Shown here: positions 61,405 to 64,000 of the stretch, one piece after another | Position numbering within the stretch: the first letter of the stretch is position 1 | How the letters are laid out: every line of letters begins with the position of its first letter | DNA from: Streptomyces sp. NBC_00510 | GTDB lineage: Bacteria > Actinomycetota > Actinomycetes > Streptomycetales > Streptomycetaceae | DNA: 64,000 nt | Reading direction: 5' to 3' | Assembly: GCA_036013505.1 (NCBI GenBank) | Contig: CP107851.1 | Span: 248,001 to 312,000, forward strand | The notes under the pieces: generated by a model | What the model was told of the DNA's origin: nothing | Database searches by the model: none | Seen by the model: the letters and a program-made list of their open reading frames with translations, nothing else | Position numbers and translations under genes: made by a program

Positions 61405-64000
61405 TCAGGGCCGGTCCAGGTCGGCCAGGGCGTCGCGCAGCGCGGCGCGGGTGGTGATCCCAAGTTTGGGAAAGACCTGGTAGAGGTGGCCGCTCACGGT
61501 GCGGTGGGAGAGGTGGAGCTTCTCGGCGATCTGCTTGTTGGTGAGTCCGGAGGCAGCGAGCCGGGCGACCTCGGATTCCTGTGGCGTGAGCCCGGCGGGG
61601 TCCGACTTGTGCCGGGTCGCCCACCCGGCTGCCTTGAGGTGGCGTACGGCCCGGTCGGCCCATGGACGCGCGCCGAGCTCTTCGAAGATGTGCAGCGCGG
61701 TCACCAACGTCTTTCTGGCGGCTTTGGTCTTCCTCGCTTGCCACAACCGTTCGCCGTAGGCGAGGGTCACCCGGGCCCGCTCAAAGGGCCAGTCGTCGAT
61801 GCCGGGAAGCGACAGCGTCCGCTCGAACAGTGCCGTCGCCTCGTCGGTGTCCGTGGCCGCCAAGGCCGTGGCGCCGCCGACGAGGAGCGCGAGGCGTGGC
61901 GAGATGTGTGCGATCCCGGCTTCCTGAACGGCCCGCACATGGGCGGTCGCCGCCGCCCGGCGGTCGGTGCGCAGGGCGGCTTCCACCAGGTCCATCACCA
62001 CCCAGACCGCGTGCGGGACGTAGCGCGCCAGCGAGCCGGCCGGGCTGATGGCCTCCGCGTGCCGGAACGCGCTCTCGAAGTCCCCTTCCGCCAGCGCCGC
62101 CAGCACCCGCAGGTGCGCTGCAGTACTCATCATGTGGCCCACGCCCCGGGACGCCGCCTGGGACGTCATCGCGTCGGCCGTCTCCACAACGGAACCGACA
62201 TCACCGCGTGCCGCCGCGACCAGTGCCTTCTCGTACCGGAAGTACCAGGTGTAGGACGGGTAGTCGACCTGCCCGCTGAGCAGCAGTCCTTCGTCGGCCA
62301 GGCGGATCGTCTCGTCCCAACGGCCGGTGTTGAACGCGTCCTGGCACAGGAGCGGAAGAACCCCGAGCTTCTTGACGGCCAGGCCTGCGCCCTGTTCCTG
62401 GCCATGGATACGGCGGGCAGCGTCGCGCGCACGGGACAGCCTGTCCACGTAGACGCCCGCGGTGCCGATGCGGACGATCTTCGTCGGATCGCTCTCATGG
62501 GCAAGCCCGGCGAGCAGTTCGTCCAGTTCGCGCAGCGCGGCGACGCCGACCCGTGCGGGATCGCCGAGCGCCGCCGCGGACACCGTGATCACCGCGGGCA
62601 CGTCGGGAAGGCGTGCCACGATCCTGTGGAAGGCCTGCCACAGTTCCTGCCGGCCGCCGAAGTGGCACAGCAGGATCAGCACGTAGAGGGCTTCGTCGAG
62701 CGCGGGATCGTAGGAGCCACGCCGGTGGAGCGTCTTCTCGATGGCGTTGACCATCACTTGGTGGGCCGGGTCGATGTCCCCGGTGCCGTTGAGCATGAGG
62801 TGGACCGTGGTGGCCGCCGAGTAGAGGGAGGCGTGGTCGTCGGTGCCGGCTTGCCGGGCGTCTTGGAGGAGGTGGGAGGCGCTGGCCAGTTCGCCGGTCG
62901 CGTCGGCGCTGATGAAGGCTGCCTGGGCGAGTCGGCGGGCGCGGTCGGGCGCCGCGGGGCTCAGGTGCCCGGCCCGCGTGAGGGCCCGGATCGCGGCGAA
63001 GGAGTCACCGCGTGTGCCGGCCATGTGGGCGCTGCGTTCGAGGAGGGCCGCGACCTCCTCGTCGGGCTCCACGGACGCTTCGCCCAGATGCCATGCCCGG
63101 CGTTCGAGCTGGTCGTGCAGCACGTCGGCGATGGTGCAGTGTGCCGCACGGCGCTCCGCGGTGGTGGAGGCTCCGACGACCGCCGAGCGGATCAACGGGT
63201 GCCGGAAACCCAGGCGGTGGCCGCTGTCGTCGATCCGGACCAGGTCGTCCTGTTCAGCGGGGCCCAGGTCAACCAGCGTGGCCTGGACAGAGGGGTGCTG
63301 TCCCGCGCGTTGCAGGACGGCCAGGTCACCGGTCCCGTCCAGCGCGGCGATCAGGAGCAGACGGCGCGAGGCGGGCGGCATCCCGGCTACGCGCCCGGCG
63401 AAGAGGGCTTCCAGGCGCCGGCCCAAGGGAAGGACCTCGGGGAGGCGCTCCAGCGCGGAACGCTGGGGTCCGGTCAAGGCGGTGGGCAGCTCCAGCAGCG
63501 CGAGCGGATTGCCGTGGGCGGCGGTGAGGACCCGGTCCACCACGCTCCACACCAGGCCCGGATGACGGAGGCCGACGAGTCGGCACGCGGATCGGTGGTC
63601 CAGGGGCAGGACCTCGTGTGTGGGCAGGCCCGTGCCGTCGAAGAAGCCCCTGCTTCCCCCGCGGGCCGCAGCCAGGAAGGTGATACCGGTGCCGGTGAGG
63701 CGGCGGGCCACAAGCCCGAGGACCACGGCACTGGCCCGGTCGACCCAGGGAAGGTCGTCCACGACCAGCAACAACGGCTGCTCCGCGGCCGCACGACGCA
63801 GCAACGCCAGTGCGGCATTGGCGACGACGAGGCTTTGCGGTGTTGCACCTGTACCGAACCCCAGCGCCACCCGCAGTGCCTCACGGTAGAGGTCGTCGAG
63901 CGCCTCGATCTCCTCATGGAGAGGGAGAAGCAACTGGTTGAGCGCGGAGTACGTCATACCCGTCTCGAATTCCGCGCCCGCCGCCCGCAGGACGCGGACA
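61405..64000 (-). CDS. LuxR family LAL-type regulator (5' end outside window)
   Basis: At least 865 residues; the frame stays open to the right edge (VRVLRAAGAEFETG before the first visible Met). Within it are the STAND/AAA Walker-B-like LLLVVDDLPWVDRASAVVLG, the conserved GNPLALLELP sensor, TPR-like helical repeats for about 450 residues, and a C-terminal LuxR HTH (GLTPQESEVARLAASGLTNK, HLSHRTVSGHLYQVFPKLGI). The Walker A motif must lie beyond the window. LAL regulators activate secondary-metabolite or sugar-utilisation genes. Its targets are not in view. Confidence 0.9.
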   Translation of the reverse strand, partial: VRVLRAAGAEFETGMTYSALNQLLLPLHEEIEALDDLYREALRVALGFGTGATPQSLVVANAALALLRRAAAEQPLLLVVDDLPWVDRASAVVLGLVARRLTGTGITFLAAARGGSRGFFDGTGLPTHEVLPLDHRSACRLVGLRHPGLVWSVVDRVLTAAHGNPLALLELPTALTGPQRSALERLPEVLPLGRRLEALFAGRVAGMPPASRRLLLIAALDGTGDLAVLQRAGQHPSVQATLVDLGPAEQDDLVRIDDSGHRLGFRHPLIRSAVVGASTTAERRAAHCTIADVLHDQLERRAWHLGEASVEPDEEVAALLERSAHMAGTRGDSFAAIRALTRAGHLSPAAPDRARRLAQAAFISADATGELASASHLLQDARQAGTDDHASLYSAATTVHLMLNGTGDIDPAHQVMVNAIEKTLHRRGSYDPALDEALYVLILLCHFGGRQELWQAFHRIVARLPDVPAVITVSAAALGDPARVGVAALRELDELLAGLAHESDPTKIVRIGTAGVYVDRLSRARDAARRIHGQEQGAGLAVKKLGVLPLLCQDAFNTGRWDETIRLADEGLLLSGQVDYPSYTWYFRYEKALVAAARGDVGSVVETADAMTSQAASRGVGHMMSTAAHLRVLAALAEGDFESAFRHAEAISPAGSLARYVPHAVWVVMDLVEAALRTDRRAAATAHVRAVQEAGIAHISPRLALLVGGATALAATDTDEATALFERTLSLPGIDDWPFERARVTLAYGERLWQARKTKAARKTLVTALHIFEELGARPWADRAVRHLKAAGWATRHKSDPAGLTPQESEVARLAASGLTNKQIAEKLHLSHRTVSGHLYQVFPKLGITTRAALRDALADLDRP

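Overview
The window is high-GC actinobacterial DNA, almost certainly Streptomyces. The grounds are very high GC at third codon positions, frequent GTG starts, ATGA gene overlaps, an ECF sigma/zinc-finger anti-sigma pair, HATPase-type regulators, a large LAL-type LuxR regulator, cytochromes P450 with dedicated redox partners, and many secreted or lipoprotein products. It reads as an accessory region (chromosome arm, integrated element or large plasmid). At least eleven insertion-sequence remnants from eight families are present (TnpB/IS605, IS630 x2, IS110, IS3, IS5 x3, IS66, IS256, ISL3) and none is intact. Many host genes are cut off or carry frameshifts or nonsense codons.

Layout. 0-10 kb: phage/plasmid-type gene fossils, a TnpB relic, MarR plus quinone oxidoreductase, LysR plus MFS exporter with shared palindromic operators, ArsR and IS fossils, hemolysin III. 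10-18 kb: MerR-like regulator, a 1.4-kb non-coding stretch with repeated ACTGC motifs, DoxX, a decayed helicase, IS3/IS5/IS66 remnants, a collagen-like secreted protein, and a tRNA-3'-end-like attachment-site candidate. 18-23.3 kb: an intact minus-strand operon with a 30-residue peptide gene, a hairpin, a cytochrome P450, a small ferredoxin, and an 875-residue fusion of a ferredoxin reductase to a second P450. I read this as a candidate P450-modified peptide (RiPP-like) pathway, and it is the best candidate here for an undescribed system.

23.6-38.5 kb: membrane/lipoprotein genes, a broken SUKH immunity gene, ECF sigma and anti-sigma, a coupled operon of cupredoxin lipoprotein, Tat-type metallophosphoesterase and membrane protein, a second anti-sigma beside its decayed sigma factor, a HATPase regulator operon, and an accessory tatA-tatC pair that could serve the Tat substrate. 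38.5-43.7 kb: duplicated fossil segments, an enoyl-CoA hydratase/flavoprotein pair, and glyoxalase and arsenite-transporter remnants.

43.8-60 kb: an immunity/toxin-rich stretch. It holds a tandem SUKH protein, another SUKH protein, an ankyrin-repeat protein, and a truncated RHS toxin with a non-specific endonuclease domain directly coupled to a low-GC SUKH immunity gene. Interspersed are a lipoprotein, an I36-type protease inhibitor, a broken XRE-WD40 gene, an NlpC/P60 hydrolase and an APH-family kinase. 60-64 kb: a hemerythrin-domain protein and a LuxR/LAL regulator that runs off the right edge.
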